DNA from: Nocardioides baekrokdamisoli
GTDB taxonomy: Bacteria > Actinomycetota > Actinomycetes > Propionibacteriales > Nocardioidaceae
DNA: 64,000 nt
Assembly (NCBI RefSeq): GCF_003945325.1
Contig: NZ_AP019307.1
Location: 620,001-684,000 of the forward strand
Direction of reading: 5' to 3'
The translations under genes were made by a program, and so were the position numbers. Below, one piece after another: positions 17,194-25,698 of this stretch (the stretch's first letter is position 1; the number at the start of each line of letters is the position of its first letter). A model generated the notes under the pieces. That model saw nothing but the letters and a program-made list of their open reading frames with translations, was not told the origin of the DNA and made no database searches.

Positions 17194-19887
17194 TCATCCG
17201 CGGACGAGCGTCGGCACCAGGGCCAGCGCGTCGTCGATCTTGTCGACGTCAGTGCCACCGCCCTGCGCCAGGTCGTCCTTGCCGCCGCCCTTGCCACCGA
17301 GGATCGGGCCGACGCCCCGCAGCAGGTCGTTGGCCCACAGCCCCTTGTCACGCGCGCCCGCATTGGTGGCCGCCACGATCGAGACCTTGTCGTCCCCGTC
17401 ACCGATGAGGACCACAACAGCCGGCTTCTCGCCGAGTCGGCTGCGCACGTCCATCGCGAGCGTACGCACGTCGCCGCCCGATGCACCGGGCGCGCGGGCC
17501 GCCACAACTGCCACGCCGTCGACATCCGTGGCTGCGGCGGCGATCTGGCCGGCGGAGGCGAGCAGCGCCGCGACGCGGCCCTTCTCGAGTTCCTTCTCGG
17601 CGGCCTTGAGGCGTTCGATCAGGTCGCCCACACGTGGGATCAGGTCCTGCGGCTGCGTCTTCAGCAACTCGGTCAACTGCGCGACGACGTCCCGTTCGCG
17701 GGCGAGGTACTTGAACCCCTCGACCCCGGTGAAGGCTTCGATACGGCGGTTGCCGGAACCGACGGAGGCCTCACCGGTGATCGCAACCGTACCGATCTGG
17801 CTCGAGTGGGAGACGTGCGTACCGCCGCAGAGTTCGCGGCTCCACGGCCCGCCGATCTCGACGACACGAACCTTCGAGTCGTCGTACTTCTCCCCGAAGA
17901 GCGCGATCGCGCCCCAGTCCTTGGCCTGCGACAGCGTCATGTAGTCCCACGCGACTGGCAGGTCGGCGCGCAGCGCGTTGTTGGAGACCTCTTCGATCTC
18001 CTTCACCTGGCCGGTCGTCAGGCTCTGGGTCCAGCCGAAGTCGAGACGCAGATAGCCGGGCCGGTTGTACGACCCCGACTGCATCGCGGTGGGGCCGAGC
18101 ACCTCGCGGAGCGCCGCGTGGACGACGTGCGTGCCGGAGTGCGCCTGTCGGGCGCCGATCCGCCACTCGGGATCCACCTGGGCCAGGAAATGCTTGGCAC
18201 TCGGGGTCAACTCACCGTCGACGACGCGGACCTGGTGCACGATCAGCCCGTTCTGACGCTGTACGTCGAGCACCTCCAGTCGGCCACCCTCGAACTCGAT
18301 GACACCGGCATCGGCGATCTGACCACCGGACTCGGCGTAGAACGGCGTCCGGTCCAGGACGAGCTCGCCGACCTCACCGTTGCCGAGGACGTCCGTCGCC
18401 TTGCCACCCGAGAGCAGGGCCACCGGCGCCGACTCGGTCGTCAGGGTCTCGTACGCGAGCCACTCGGTCGGCCCGTGGGCGTCAAGGATGCCCCGGTAGA
18501 CCGACAGGTCGGCGTGCTGGCCCTTCTTCGACTTCGCGTCAGCTTTGGCACGCTCACGCTGCTCGGCCATCAAGCTCCGGAAGCCCTGCTCGTCCACACT
18601 CAGACCGGCCTCAGAAGCCATCTCCAGGGTCAGGTCGATCGGGAAGCCAAACGTGTCGTGGAGGGCGAATGCCTTCTCGCCCGACACGGTCGTGCCGCCG
18701 CCCTTCTTGACCTCGGTGGCAGCCAGATCGAAGATCTGCGTCCCCGCCTGGAGCGTCTTGCGGAAGGCGTCCTCCTCGGCAAAGGCGACCCGTGCGATCC
18801 GGTCCCAGTCGCCGAGCAGATCGGTGTAGGTCTCGCCCATCTTGTCGCGGCTGACCGGCATCAACTCCGGGAGCGCCGGGTCCTCATACCCGAGCAGACG
18901 GACGTTGCGGATCGCGCGTCGCAGGAGTCGGCGCAGGACGTACCCGCGACCCTCGTTGCCTGGGGTGACGCCGTCGCCGATGAGCATCAGCGAGCTGCGG
19001 ATGTGGTCCGCCACGACCCGGAAGCGGACGTCGTCGTCGTACGAACTCCCGTACTTCTTGCCAGTCAGCTCCTGGGCCTTCTCGATCACCGGGAAGACCA
19101 CGTCGGTCTCGTACATGTTGTTCCTGCCCTGGAGCAGGTAAGCGACGCGCTCGAGGCCCAGCCCGGTGTCGATGCCGGTCTGAGCGAGCTTGCCCGCGAT
19201 GTCGACGTCGTACTTGCTGCGGGCTGCGGAGATGTCGTCCTGCATGAAGACGAGGTTCCAGAACTCCAGGTAGCGGTCGCCCGCGTCCCAGTCGCGGTCA
19301 GCGCCGTACGCCGAGCCGCGGTCGATCAGGATCTCCGAACAGGGCCCTCCGGGTCCCGGCACACCCATCGACCAGTAGTTCTCGCTCGGGGGAAGTCGCA
19401 CAATGCGGTCGTCCGGCAGGCCGGAGATCTTCTTCCACAGCGCGACGGCCTCGTCGTCGCCGTCGAGCACCGAGGGGTAGAGGACGGACTCATCGAAGCC
19501 GAACCCCCCGTCGGCGATCGCCTTGGTGACCAGATCCCAGGCGAGCGTGATGGCGCCTTCCTTGAAGTAGTCACCGAAGGAGAAGTTGCCGCACATCTCG
19601 AAGAAGGTGCCGTGGCGCGTGGTCTTGCCGACCTCTTCGATGTCAGGCGTACGGATGCACTTCTGCACGCTCGTCGCGCGATCGAACGGAGGCGTCGCCT
19701 GGCCGAGGAAGTAGGGCTTGAACGGCACCATGCCGGCGTTGACGAACAACAGGTTCGGGTCGTCCAGAAGCAGCGACGCCGAGGGCACCGCCGTGTGTGG
19801 CAGTTCGGCGTTGTCTGCGAAATGGCTGGTGAATCGGCGGCGGATCTCCGCAGTGCTCAACCAGGTGTCCGGGCGGTCGTCAGTCAC
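17194..19887 (-). CDS. alaS: Alanyl-tRNA synthetase
   Basis: Charges tRNA-Ala. The 897 residues have the usual layout: class II catalytic domain (FFEMCGNFSFGDYFKEGAI; GIDTGLGLERVAYLLQG), tRNA-recognition helices, editing domain with HSGTHVVHAALREVLG and CGGTHVSHSSQIG (zinc-binding His and Cys), and a C-terminal DHHA1 domain with GGKGGGKDDLAQGGG. The start is GTG at 19887, overlapping the end of the previous gene (GTGACTGA); the frame is open further upstream but not AlaRS-like there. Confidence 0.97.
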   Translation of the reverse strand: MTDDRPDTWLSTAEIRRRFTSHFADNAELPHTAVPSASLLLDDPNLLFVNAGMVPFKPYFLGQATPPFDRATSVQKCIRTPDIEEVGKTTRHGTFFEMCGNFSFGDYFKEGAITLAWDLVTKAIADGGFGFDESVLYPSVLDGDDEAVALWKKISGLPDDRIVRLPPSENYWSMGVPGPGGPCSEILIDRGSAYGADRDWDAGDRYLEFWNLVFMQDDISAARSKYDVDIAGKLAQTGIDTGLGLERVAYLLQGRNNMYETDVVFPVIEKAQELTGKKYGSSYDDDVRFRVVADHIRSSLMLIGDGVTPGNEGRGYVLRRLLRRAIRNVRLLGYEDPALPELMPVSRDKMGETYTDLLGDWDRIARVAFAEEDAFRKTLQAGTQIFDLAATEVKKGGGTTVSGEKAFALHDTFGFPIDLTLEMASEAGLSVDEQGFRSLMAEQRERAKADAKSKKGQHADLSVYRGILDAHGPTEWLAYETLTTESAPVALLSGGKATDVLGNGEVGELVLDRTPFYAESGGQIADAGVIEFEGGRLEVLDVQRQNGLIVHQVRVVDGELTPSAKHFLAQVDPEWRIGARQAHSGTHVVHAALREVLGPTAMQSGSYNRPGYLRLDFGWTQSLTTGQVKEIEEVSNNALRADLPVAWDYMTLSQAKDWGAIALFGEKYDDSKVRVVEIGGPWSRELCGGTHVSHSSQIGTVAITGEASVGSGNRRIEAFTGVEGFKYLARERDVVAQLTELLKTQPQDLIPRVGDLIERLKAAEKELEKGRVAALLASAGQIAAAATDVDGVAVVAARAPGASGGDVRTLAMDVRSRLGEKPAVVVLIGDGDDKVSIVAATNAGARDKGLWANDLLRGVGPILGGKGGGKDDLAQGGGTDVDKIDDALALVPTLVRG

Positions 19888-20140
19888 CGTCGCTCGCTCT
19901 CTCCAACTCGGGGTTCTTCTGAGATGCCAGCGCGGGCATTCCGTAACGCTGGCGAAGTTCGTGTCGTCTGATGTGGTGCGCATCGCGTACGTCGTGGGCG
20001 AACGTGGCTGCGCCGTGGCTGATCGCCTGCCACCGGTCCTTGGCACCGTCCTGGGTGAGGATCTCGGTCGCACGCCGGATCTTGATCGCGCCGTACAAGG
20101 TGGTGCCTGCGCCGGCAACGAACCAGAACACCGGCTTCAT
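19880..20140 (-). CDS. Small membrane-associated protein upstream of alaS (DUF6167-like)
   Basis: An 86-residue protein of unknown function. A short hydrophobic N-terminus (VFWFVAGAGTTLYGAIKI) leads into an amphipathic region (RRATEILTQDG, then HGAATFAHDVRDAHHIRRHE). It resembles small proteins, listed as DUF6167, that accompany alaS in many actinobacteria; that match is from memory. The ATG at 20140 overlaps the stop of the upstream gene, and its own stop overlaps the alaS start by 8 nt, so all three are coupled. Confidence 0.75.
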   Translation of the reverse strand: MKPVFWFVAGAGTTLYGAIKIRRATEILTQDGAKDRWQAISHGAATFAHDVRDAHHIRRHELRQRYGMPALASQKNPELERASDGD

Positions 20141-20655
20141 GCTCCCTCTCCTGTGCCCGAGGCCGCGGCGTCGGAGTCGACCGGTGCCCGGTGCCTGGCG
20201 CGATACTCGCGCAGCGCTTCCTTCACTTCGGCCTTGCGGTCCTTGCGGACCCGGATCAGCTCGCGCTTGATCTCGTACGAGATCTTGGCGCGGTTCTCCT
20301 CGGACAACGCATTGCGTACGCCATGGGCCAGGCTCGCGGCTTCGATCATGACCGTACGCGCGACCTGCTCGAACTGGGGCCGCGCCTTGAACTCAACCCT
20401 CGCGGCTGTCTCGACCTCGTCCTCGACCTCGCCGACGGACGTGATCACGTACTCGGTCCGAGCAGCTGGCTTCCGGGGTTCGGGCACCCCGACGTTCAGA
20501 TCAGTCACCATGGGGACCTCGACCGGCGTCGGCAGGTTCGCGGTGACCGCAGCCCTGATCCGTCGCCCGGCGACCCTGATCGCGACCACCACGCCGAGCA
20601 ACACCCCGAGGACGAACGCGCCGGCGACGGCAGCGACGATCACAGGGGTGCTCAT
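20137..20655 (-). CDS. Single-pass membrane protein of the alaS operon
   Basis: A 172-residue protein that I do not recognise with certainty. The N-terminal helix VIVAAVAGAFVLGVLLGVVV (residues about 5-24) is followed by RVAGRRIRAAV, an acidic linker (VGEVEDEVETAARVEF) and a charged helical stretch (IKRELIRVRKDRKAEVKEAL) likely to form a coiled coil. It occupies the position where actinobacteria carry a small membrane protein between rarA and alaS. It lies only 11 nt after rarA and probably shares its transcript. Function unknown. Confidence 0.75.
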   Translation of the reverse strand: MSTPVIVAAVAGAFVLGVLLGVVVAIRVAGRRIRAAVTANLPTPVEVPMVTDLNVGVPEPRKPAARTEYVITSVGEVEDEVETAARVEFKARPQFEQVARTVMIEAASLAHGVRNALSEENRAKISYEIKRELIRVRKDRKAEVKEALREYRARHRAPVDSDAAASGTGEGA

Positions 20656-20666
20656 AACCCCCGACC

Positions 20667-22016
20667 CTATCGCCCGCGGATAATCCGTCTGACCCGCTCC
20701 CAGCGCTCGCGGACACCGGCTTCAGCCCCCAACGAAGTCGGCTCGTAGTAGACCGCGTCGACCAGCTCATCAGGCAGGTATTGCTGCTCTGCCACGCCGT
20801 ACGGGGCGTCATGGGCGTACTGGTAGCCAACACCGTGAGCCAGCTTCTTGGCCCCGGCGTAATGGGCGTCGCGAAGATGCGGCGGGACCTGTCCGATGCG
20901 CCCCTGCCGTACGTCCTGCATCGCGGCGCCGATCGCTCGAGTCACCGCATTCGACTTGGGCGCCACTGCGAGTGCGATCGTGGCGTGGGCGAGGGTCAAC
21001 TGCGCCTCCGGCATGCCGATCAACTGGACCGTCTGGGCCGCGGCCACTGCGGTGGTCAGCGCGGTCGAGTCCGCGAGACCGATGTCCTCACTCGCCAGGA
21101 TCATCAGCCGACGCGCGATGAATCTCGGGTCCTCACCCGCTTCGAGCATGCGCGCGAGGTAGTGCACCGCGGCGTCGGCATCTGAGCCGCGCACCGACTT
21201 GATGAACGCACTCACGACGTCATAGTGCTGGTCACCATCGCGGTCGTAGCGGGGTGCCGAGCGATCGACCGCCGTCTCCGCGTCCTGCAAAGTAATCGTG
21301 GGTCGACTAGCCGAAGGCGTATCGAGACCCGAGACCCCCGCGGCGGCCTCGAGATACGTCAGCGCCCGGCGCGCATCACCACCGGCCAGTCGGACGATGT
21401 GCTCGATCGCGTCAGTCGAGGCCGTACGCCCGTGGAGGCCGCGCTCATCCATCAGCGCCCGATCCAGCACAGCGGTGAGCTGCTCATCGGTGAGCGGCTG
21501 CAGGCGCACCAACAAGGACCGCGACAGCAACGGCGAGATCACCGAGAACGACGGATTCTCGGTCGTGGCAGCGATCAGAGTGACCCAGCCAGCCTCCACC
21601 GCCGGAAGGAGCGCGTCCTGTTGGGCCTTGTTGAACCGATGAACCTCGTCGATGAAGAGGACGGTCCCCTGCCCCCTGGCCAGATGCTCGCGCGCTCCAC
21701 TGATCGCGTCACGTACGTCCTTGATGCCGGCCGACACCGCCGAGAGCTCCACGAACCACCAGCCGGTCACGTCGCTCACCATCGAGGCGATCGTGGTCTT
21801 GCCGGTGCCGGGCGGACCCCACAGGACAATCGAGAGCGGTCGACGATCCTCCAGCAACTGGCGGATCGGTGACCCGGGCGCCTTGACCTGGTCGTGGCCG
21901 ATCAGGTCGTCGAGCGTTCGCGGCCGCATCCGCGCGGCCAGTGGTGCGCTCGCCGGCACCACAGGGCGTTCCGCCTCGACCTCGAAGAGACCGCCGCTGT
22001 CGAATGCTTCCTCCAC
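20667..22016 (-). CDS. rarA: Replication-associated recombination protein A (AAA+ ATPase)
   Basis: RarA/MgsA, a clamp-loader-like AAA+ ATPase acting at stalled replication forks. It has 449 residues: [18 protein letters not shown], Walker [12 protein letters not shown], Walker [20 protein letters not shown], and [18 protein letters not shown] with the sensor and Arg finger. The C-terminal part holds [20 protein letters not shown] and [16 protein letters not shown]. The start is GTG at 22016. TAGTGT at 22029-22024 lies 7 nt ahead and no Shine-Dalgarno is seen, so the transcript may be leaderless. The segment [12 protein letters not shown] is encoded by a repeat-like sequence (21301-21329). Confidence 0.96.
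   Translation of the reverse strand: MEEAFDSGGLFEVEAERPVVPASAPLAARMRPRTLDDLIGHDQVKAPGSPIRQLLEDRRPLSIVLWGPPGTGKTTIASMVSDVTGWWFVELSAVSAGIKDVRDAISGAREHLARGQGTVLFIDEVHRFNKAQQDALLPAVEAGWVTLIAATTENPSFSVISPLLSRSLLVRLQPLTDEQLTAVLDRALMDERGLHGRTASTDAIEHIVRLAGGDARRALTYLEAAAGVSGLDTPSASRPTITLQDAETAVDRSAPRYDRDGDQHYDVVSAFIKSVRGSDADAAVHYLARMLEAGEDPRFIARRLMILASEDIGLADSTALTTAVAAAQTVQLIGMPEAQLTLAHATIALAVAPKSNAVTRAIGAAMQDVRQGRIGQVPPHLRDAHYAGAKKLAHGVGYQYAHDAPYGVAEQQYLPDELVDAVYYEPTSLGAEAGVRERWERVRRIIRGR
21301..21329 (-). repeat. Interspersed palindromic repeat copy inside rarA
   Basis: On the minus strand it runs from GGTCTCGATACGCC through TTCGGC to TAGTCGACC. It shares the TCTCGATACGC...CTTCGGC...CGACC frame with the copy at 58042-58076. 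This resembles an intergenic palindromic repeat common in Nocardioidaceae and related actinobacteria (from memory). It is read in frame as LDTPSASRP in a loop of RarA. Confidence 0.6.
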
Positions 22017-22060
22017 CGAACGGACACTATCCCGGCAGACGCGCTGCTAGGGGCACCTGT

Positions 22061-22492
22061 TCAGCCGAGCCACGCGGCGAACGTCCAGCGGACCCCTGGG
22101 CCGACGACCACGCGCATGGATTGATCGTCCGCGCTCCCGACGTAATCCGTGCTGTAGATGTACGAAGTCGAGGAGCAGACACTGACCTGAAGTTCGGCAA
22201 CGGATTTCCTGTTGGAAATAGTCGCCCCGCCATTGCCCAGACAATTGAATTTCAGCGTCAGGTGTCGGCCTGGAACTCGTTTCGGGATTCGAATTTCCGA
22301 GGGGCCCACACCGTTGTGCTCAACAACTTGCTGACCGACCGGCGGCTGCACCTCTTTCGATGGCAACGGAGATATTCCCGCGTTCGAGGGTGATTGACCA
22401 GGAGCTACCGCCGGATTCGTTTTCGCGCACCCGGCCAGAGGGGCCACAACGAATCCGGCGACGCTCGCGACCGCGAAAGCTCGAAAAAGTAT
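22061..22492 (-). CDS. Putative lipoprotein with an apparent AUA start (or recently damaged start codon)
   Basis: A short secreted protein of unknown function. Only the reading from ATA at 22492 gives a complete signal peptide: LFRAFAVASVAGFVVAPLAGC, with a perfect lipobox LAGC. AAGGGG lies 8 nt before the ATA, and the ATA is 4 nt after the stop of the upstream gene. The first standard start, GTG at 22447, would leave only six residues before the Cys. A stop at 22507-22505 closes the frame upstream. The mature part (about 123 residues) is Pro-rich and then probably beta-rich, with two Cys. Either AUA is used, or an ATG was lost and the gene is decaying. Confidence 0.55.
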   Translation of the reverse strand: MLFRAFAVASVAGFVVAPLAGCAKTNPAVAPGQSPSNAGISPLPSKEVQPPVGQQVVEHNGVGPSEIRIPKRVPGRHLTLKFNCLGNGGATISNRKSVAELQVSVCSSTSYIYSTDYVGSADDQSMRVVVGPGVRWTFAAWLG

Positions 22493-22496
22493 GGCG

Positions 22497-23003
22497 TTAT
22501 CCCCTTACGTCCCAGAAAGCCGGAATGTGATACGGCGCATTTGCAGTTCCCGATCCGACGACGCGCTCCTTGCACGTGGGCTGCAATTCCAGGTATTGCC
22601 AGGTGAACGACTCGCGGTCAGCACCGGCATGGAGCTGACCTCTGGTCCAGGTCGCCGGCACGGTCCAGGAGTCTCCGTACGTGATTCCCGCAGAAAGCGA
22701 CGCGGACACGGACACTCCCAGCGACTGGTGCGCGGAGAACAGAATCGCACTCTCATCGAAACTGATATCGCCCGAGACGGTGGCTGACACCGAGATCCCC
22801 GCCGAAATGGTGATCGACAAGGTGTGTCCGCCGGGAGCACTCACGTACGGAACCAGGTCTTTGTAATTGTGCGAGCCGTTCGCCGTCCCGTACGACTCTT
22901 CGGGGGCACAGCCCGCAAAAGCCGGCAATGCTGTGGGCCCAAGAGCAACAAGCCCTCCGGCACCCATGACGACCGCAGCCGTTTGAGCAAACATTTTCCG
23001 CAT
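22497..23003 (-). CDS. Secreted protein of unknown function
   Basis: A 168-residue exported protein that I do not recognise. The ATG at 23003 has GGAGG 5 nt upstream. A signal peptide (MRKMFAQTAAVVMGAGGLVA and on to LPAFAG) is probably cut after AFA. The mature part starts with GCAPEESYGTANGSHNY and continues in a Ser/Val/Thr-rich, alternating pattern (TLSITISAGISVSATVSGDI; VSVSASLSAGITYGDSW) suggestive of a beta-sandwich. Two or three Cys could form a disulfide. Base composition is lower in GC than the housekeeping genes. It is followed by the putative lipoprotein, so the two may work together outside the cell. Confidence 0.75.
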   Translation of the reverse strand: MRKMFAQTAAVVMGAGGLVALGPTALPAFAGCAPEESYGTANGSHNYKDLVPYVSAPGGHTLSITISAGISVSATVSGDISFDESAILFSAHQSLGVSVSASLSAGITYGDSWTVPATWTRGQLHAGADRESFTWQYLELQPTCKERVVGSGTANAPYHIPAFWDVRG

Positions 23004-23183
23004 TGAAGCCTCCACACTGTCAATTTGGCGTCTGAGCCCCGTCGATGCCCCGTTGGGATGCATTGTTCGTGACTATTTGTGACAGTGACGCTAACACTCA
23101 TGGAGACCTCGCGTCAGGGCTTATCAACTGAATATTGCCTAAACGTTTTGTGAGACGTCCTGTGGAGCGGAACAGGCTGCACC

Positions 23184-23765
23184 TCACACTAGGAACGTGA
23201 GAACCGCGGCCAGTACCAGAGCCGCCAGACTCAACCAAGGCGCCCTCGGGAAGATGGCAAACACGGGGCCCGGGTCCTCGCCCTTGGACTTCGCCTCGCT
23301 GACCGCCGAGCGCAGGTAGTCGACCGCGTACGCCACACCGCTCTCGACGTACTGGCGACCAGCCGGGCTCGCGACAAGGCCCCGCGCCACATCAGCGTCG
23401 CCGCGAGCCAGGCTGGACCGCTTGAAGCCGATAGCCGGCGACGTGTACCGCTTACGCCCGACCGTCAGTTCGAGATAGGACCGGACCCGTACGTTGTCGA
23501 CGGCCGCCGCCGGGATACGCAGATCTCGCAGACTGTTGGTCAAGACGATGGCATCGCCGTCGACGGCCACGTGAGGCCGGACGAGAACGACCCAAGCAAC
23601 CCAGGCGACACCCCACACCACCAGGCACGCGCGGGCACCTCCGACGGTCGGGCTGTCGACGAACAGGTACGCGCCGAGCGCAGCAGCAGCGGCGGCGCTG
23701 ATCCACCCGATGATTCGTGTTGCTGCCGCGCGTGCACGATCACCGCGAGGTGTGCGACCTCGCAC
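23184..23765 (-). CDS. PH-domain-like membrane protein
   Basis: A 193-residue protein with two N-terminal membrane helices (IIGWISAAAAAALGAYLFV; ACLVVWGVAWVAWVVLV), a soluble middle and a C-terminal hydrophobic segment (LSLAALVLAAVLTFL). The middle, VAVDGDAIVLTNSLRDLRIP and VRSYLELTVGRKRYTSPAIG, has the pattern of the small bacterial PH domains. Function unknown. The GTG at 23765 is 2 nt from the stop of the permease gene, so it is the last gene of the ABC importer operon, although proteins of this type are often independent of transporters. Confidence 0.75.
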   Translation of the reverse strand: MRGRTPRGDRARAAATRIIGWISAAAAAALGAYLFVDSPTVGGARACLVVWGVAWVAWVVLVRPHVAVDGDAIVLTNSLRDLRIPAAAVDNVRVRSYLELTVGRKRYTSPAIGFKRSSLARGDADVARGLVASPAGRQYVESGVAYAVDYLRSAVSEAKSKGEDPGPVFAIFPRAPWLSLAALVLAAVLTFLV

Positions 23766-23767
23766 GA

Positions 23768-24754
23768 TCAGTAGAGCCGCACGCGTGGATCGAGTACGGC
23801 GTACAAGAGGTCGACGAGGAAGTTCGCCACGACGACGAACACGCTGACCAGGACCAGGATGCCGACGATGACCGGTAGGTCCTGGTTGTTGATTGCGTTG
23901 ACCGATTCGTTGCCGAGGCCGGGCATGCCGTAGATCTTCTCGGTCACGATCGTCCCGCCAGCCAGCGTTGCCAGGTCGATACCGAACTGGGTCACGACAG
24001 GGGTCAACGCACTACGAAGGGCATGCCTGGTGATGACCCGGCGTTCCGGGATGCCCTTTGCTCGGGCGGTGCGGATGTAGTCCTCGCTGAGAACCTCGAG
24101 CATCGAACCACGGGTGAACCGGGTGTATGCGGCAGCTGTGATGAGGGCGAGCGTCATCCATGGAAGGAACAGGTGCCTACCCCACTGGAACAAGCCGTGA
24201 TCGCTACTGGTCGGGCCGGGCGCACCGAGCCACGGAGCGTACCCAGCTGCAGGGAACCACGGATGGTGCGCGACCGTCAGCTTGTAATACAGGAAGTACA
24301 GGAAGAGCGATCCGAGGACCAACGACGGCATCGAGTAGAAGACCAACGCCATCACGTTGAGCACGCGGTCGGTGATCGTACGCGGACGGATCGCGGAGAT
24401 GATACCGGATCCGACGCCGAGGATGAGCCAGATGATGGCGGCGCCGATGGCGATCGAGAAACTGACGGGTGCGTCGGCCTTGATGATCGAGACGACTGAC
24501 TGACCGTGGTAGTAGTCGTACCCCAAATCGCCGTGGAGCGCGCGCCAGATGAAGTGCCCGTACTGGTACCAGAGCGGCTTGTCCAGCCCGAGCCGGTGGT
24601 TGATCAAAGCGATCATGTCCGGCGTCGCCATCTTGCCTGCCATGGTGCGGCCAACGTCCGTCGGAGCTGCGAAGAACAACAAGAACGTCGTGACGGTAAC
24701 CAGGAACAGCACAAGGATCCCGGTCAGGGCCCGAACGAAGATGTAGCGAATCAC
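23768..24754 (-). CDS. Peptide-type ABC importer, permease subunit (DppB/OppB family)
   Basis: A 328-residue inner-membrane permease with six expected helices. The N-terminus (YIFVRALTGILVLFLVTVTT, then FFAAPTDVGRTMAG) and HRLGLDKPLWYQYGHFIWRA are typical of DppB. The EAA loop that docks on the ATPases reads EVLSEDYIRTARAKGIPERR. VTEKIYGMPGLGNESVNAI is conserved in the family. The GTG at 24754 overlaps the stop of the second permease gene. With 24751-27790 and the binding protein it forms a full importer for oligopeptides or similar solutes; the substrate is unknown. Confidence 0.94.
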   Translation of the reverse strand: MIRYIFVRALTGILVLFLVTVTTFLLFFAAPTDVGRTMAGKMATPDMIALINHRLGLDKPLWYQYGHFIWRALHGDLGYDYYHGQSVVSIIKADAPVSFSIAIGAAIIWLILGVGSGIISAIRPRTITDRVLNVMALVFYSMPSLVLGSLFLYFLYYKLTVAHHPWFPAAGYAPWLGAPGPTSSDHGLFQWGRHLFLPWMTLALITAAAYTRFTRGSMLEVLSEDYIRTARAKGIPERRVITRHALRSALTPVVTQFGIDLATLAGGTIVTEKIYGMPGLGNESVNAINNQDLPVIVGILVLVSVFVVVANFLVDLLYAVLDPRVRLY

Positions 24755-25698
24755 TTCTGGAGCAGCCTTTCGATCCGCGGGTCGAGTGCATCGCGGATGC
24801 CGTCACCGAGCAAGTTGAAGACCAACGTGGTGAGTACGAGGATCGCGCCGGGGAAGAACGCGGTCCACCAAGCCTGATAGAAGAGCCCCTGGTCGGATGC
24901 GTCGCTGATCATTCCGCCCCAATCCGCGGCTGGAACCGGTAGACCAAGCCCGAGATATGCCAGCGTCGCCTCGGACACAATGTTCACGGGCACCAACAGC
25001 GAGAAATAGATCAGGATCGGCATCACCAGGTTCGGGAGCAACTCCACGAACATGATCCTGTAGGTGCTTGCTCCGAGGGACCGCGCCGCTTCGACGAATT
25101 CGCGTTCGCGCAGCGACAGCACCTGGCCGCGGATGATGCGTGCCATCGTCGCCCAACTGAAGAAGGCGAGCACCAGAACGATGATCGTCAGGCTCTGCCC
25201 GAAGATCGCGACCAGTGCGACAGCAGTCAGGACGAACGGCATGGCCAGCACCACGTCGAGAATGCGCGCGATTACCGTGTCGACGATGCCGCCGAGGTAC
25301 CCGGCAAGGAGACCCAGGACGACGCCGATCACTACGGCAAGGGCGGTTGAGAGCAGACCGATGCCCAACGAGACCTGACTACCGGAGATCATGCGCCCGA
25401 GAACATCGCGGCCAAGGGCGTCGGTGCCGAACCAGTGTGCTCCGCTCGGCCCGATCGGTAGGCCATTGGCGTCCGTGCCATTCGGGTCTTGGAAGTTCGG
25501 GCTCTGGCCGATCATGTCGTTGAGCAGTGGGGCGAAGATCGCCACCAGGATGATCAGCAACAGGATCGCACCAGAGATCAGCGCGACCTTGTCCTTGCGC
25601 AGGCGACGCCATGCCAGCTGCCAGGGGCCGCGGGCAACCACACCCGTGCTTGCTTTGAGTTGCACAGCCTCTTCGGGAGGCGCTGTGGAGGCGCTCAC
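24751..25698 (-). CDS. Peptide-type ABC importer, permease subunit (DppC/OppC family)
   Basis: A 315-residue partner permease. A cytoplasmic N-terminus leads to the first helix (ALISGAILLLIILVAIFAPL), followed by the DppC marker HWFGTDALGRDVLGRMISGS. The ATPase-docking EAA loop is EREFVEAARSLGASTYRIMF. The C-terminus FNLLGDGIRDALDPRI is also diagnostic. The GTG at 25698 overlaps the previous stop (GTGA). Periplasm-equivalent loops are normal in length. Confidence 0.94.
   Translation of the reverse strand: MSASTAPPEEAVQLKASTGVVARGPWQLAWRRLRKDKVALISGAILLLIILVAIFAPLLNDMIGQSPNFQDPNGTDANGLPIGPSGAHWFGTDALGRDVLGRMISGSQVSLGIGLLSTALAVVIGVVLGLLAGYLGGIVDTVIARILDVVLAMPFVLTAVALVAIFGQSLTIIVLVLAFFSWATMARIIRGQVLSLREREFVEAARSLGASTYRIMFVELLPNLVMPILIYFSLLVPVNIVSEATLAYLGLGLPVPAADWGGMISDASDQGLFYQAWWTAFFPGAILVLTTLVFNLLGDGIRDALDPRIERLLQK

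Noticed and set aside
16834..19971. Plus-strand open frame of over 1000 codons opposite alaS
   Set aside because: It is the antisense shadow of alaS and ruvX in high-GC DNA. Its translation is a low-complexity Arg/Asp/Val/His-rich sequence with no known motif, while the minus strand encodes a complete AlaRS.
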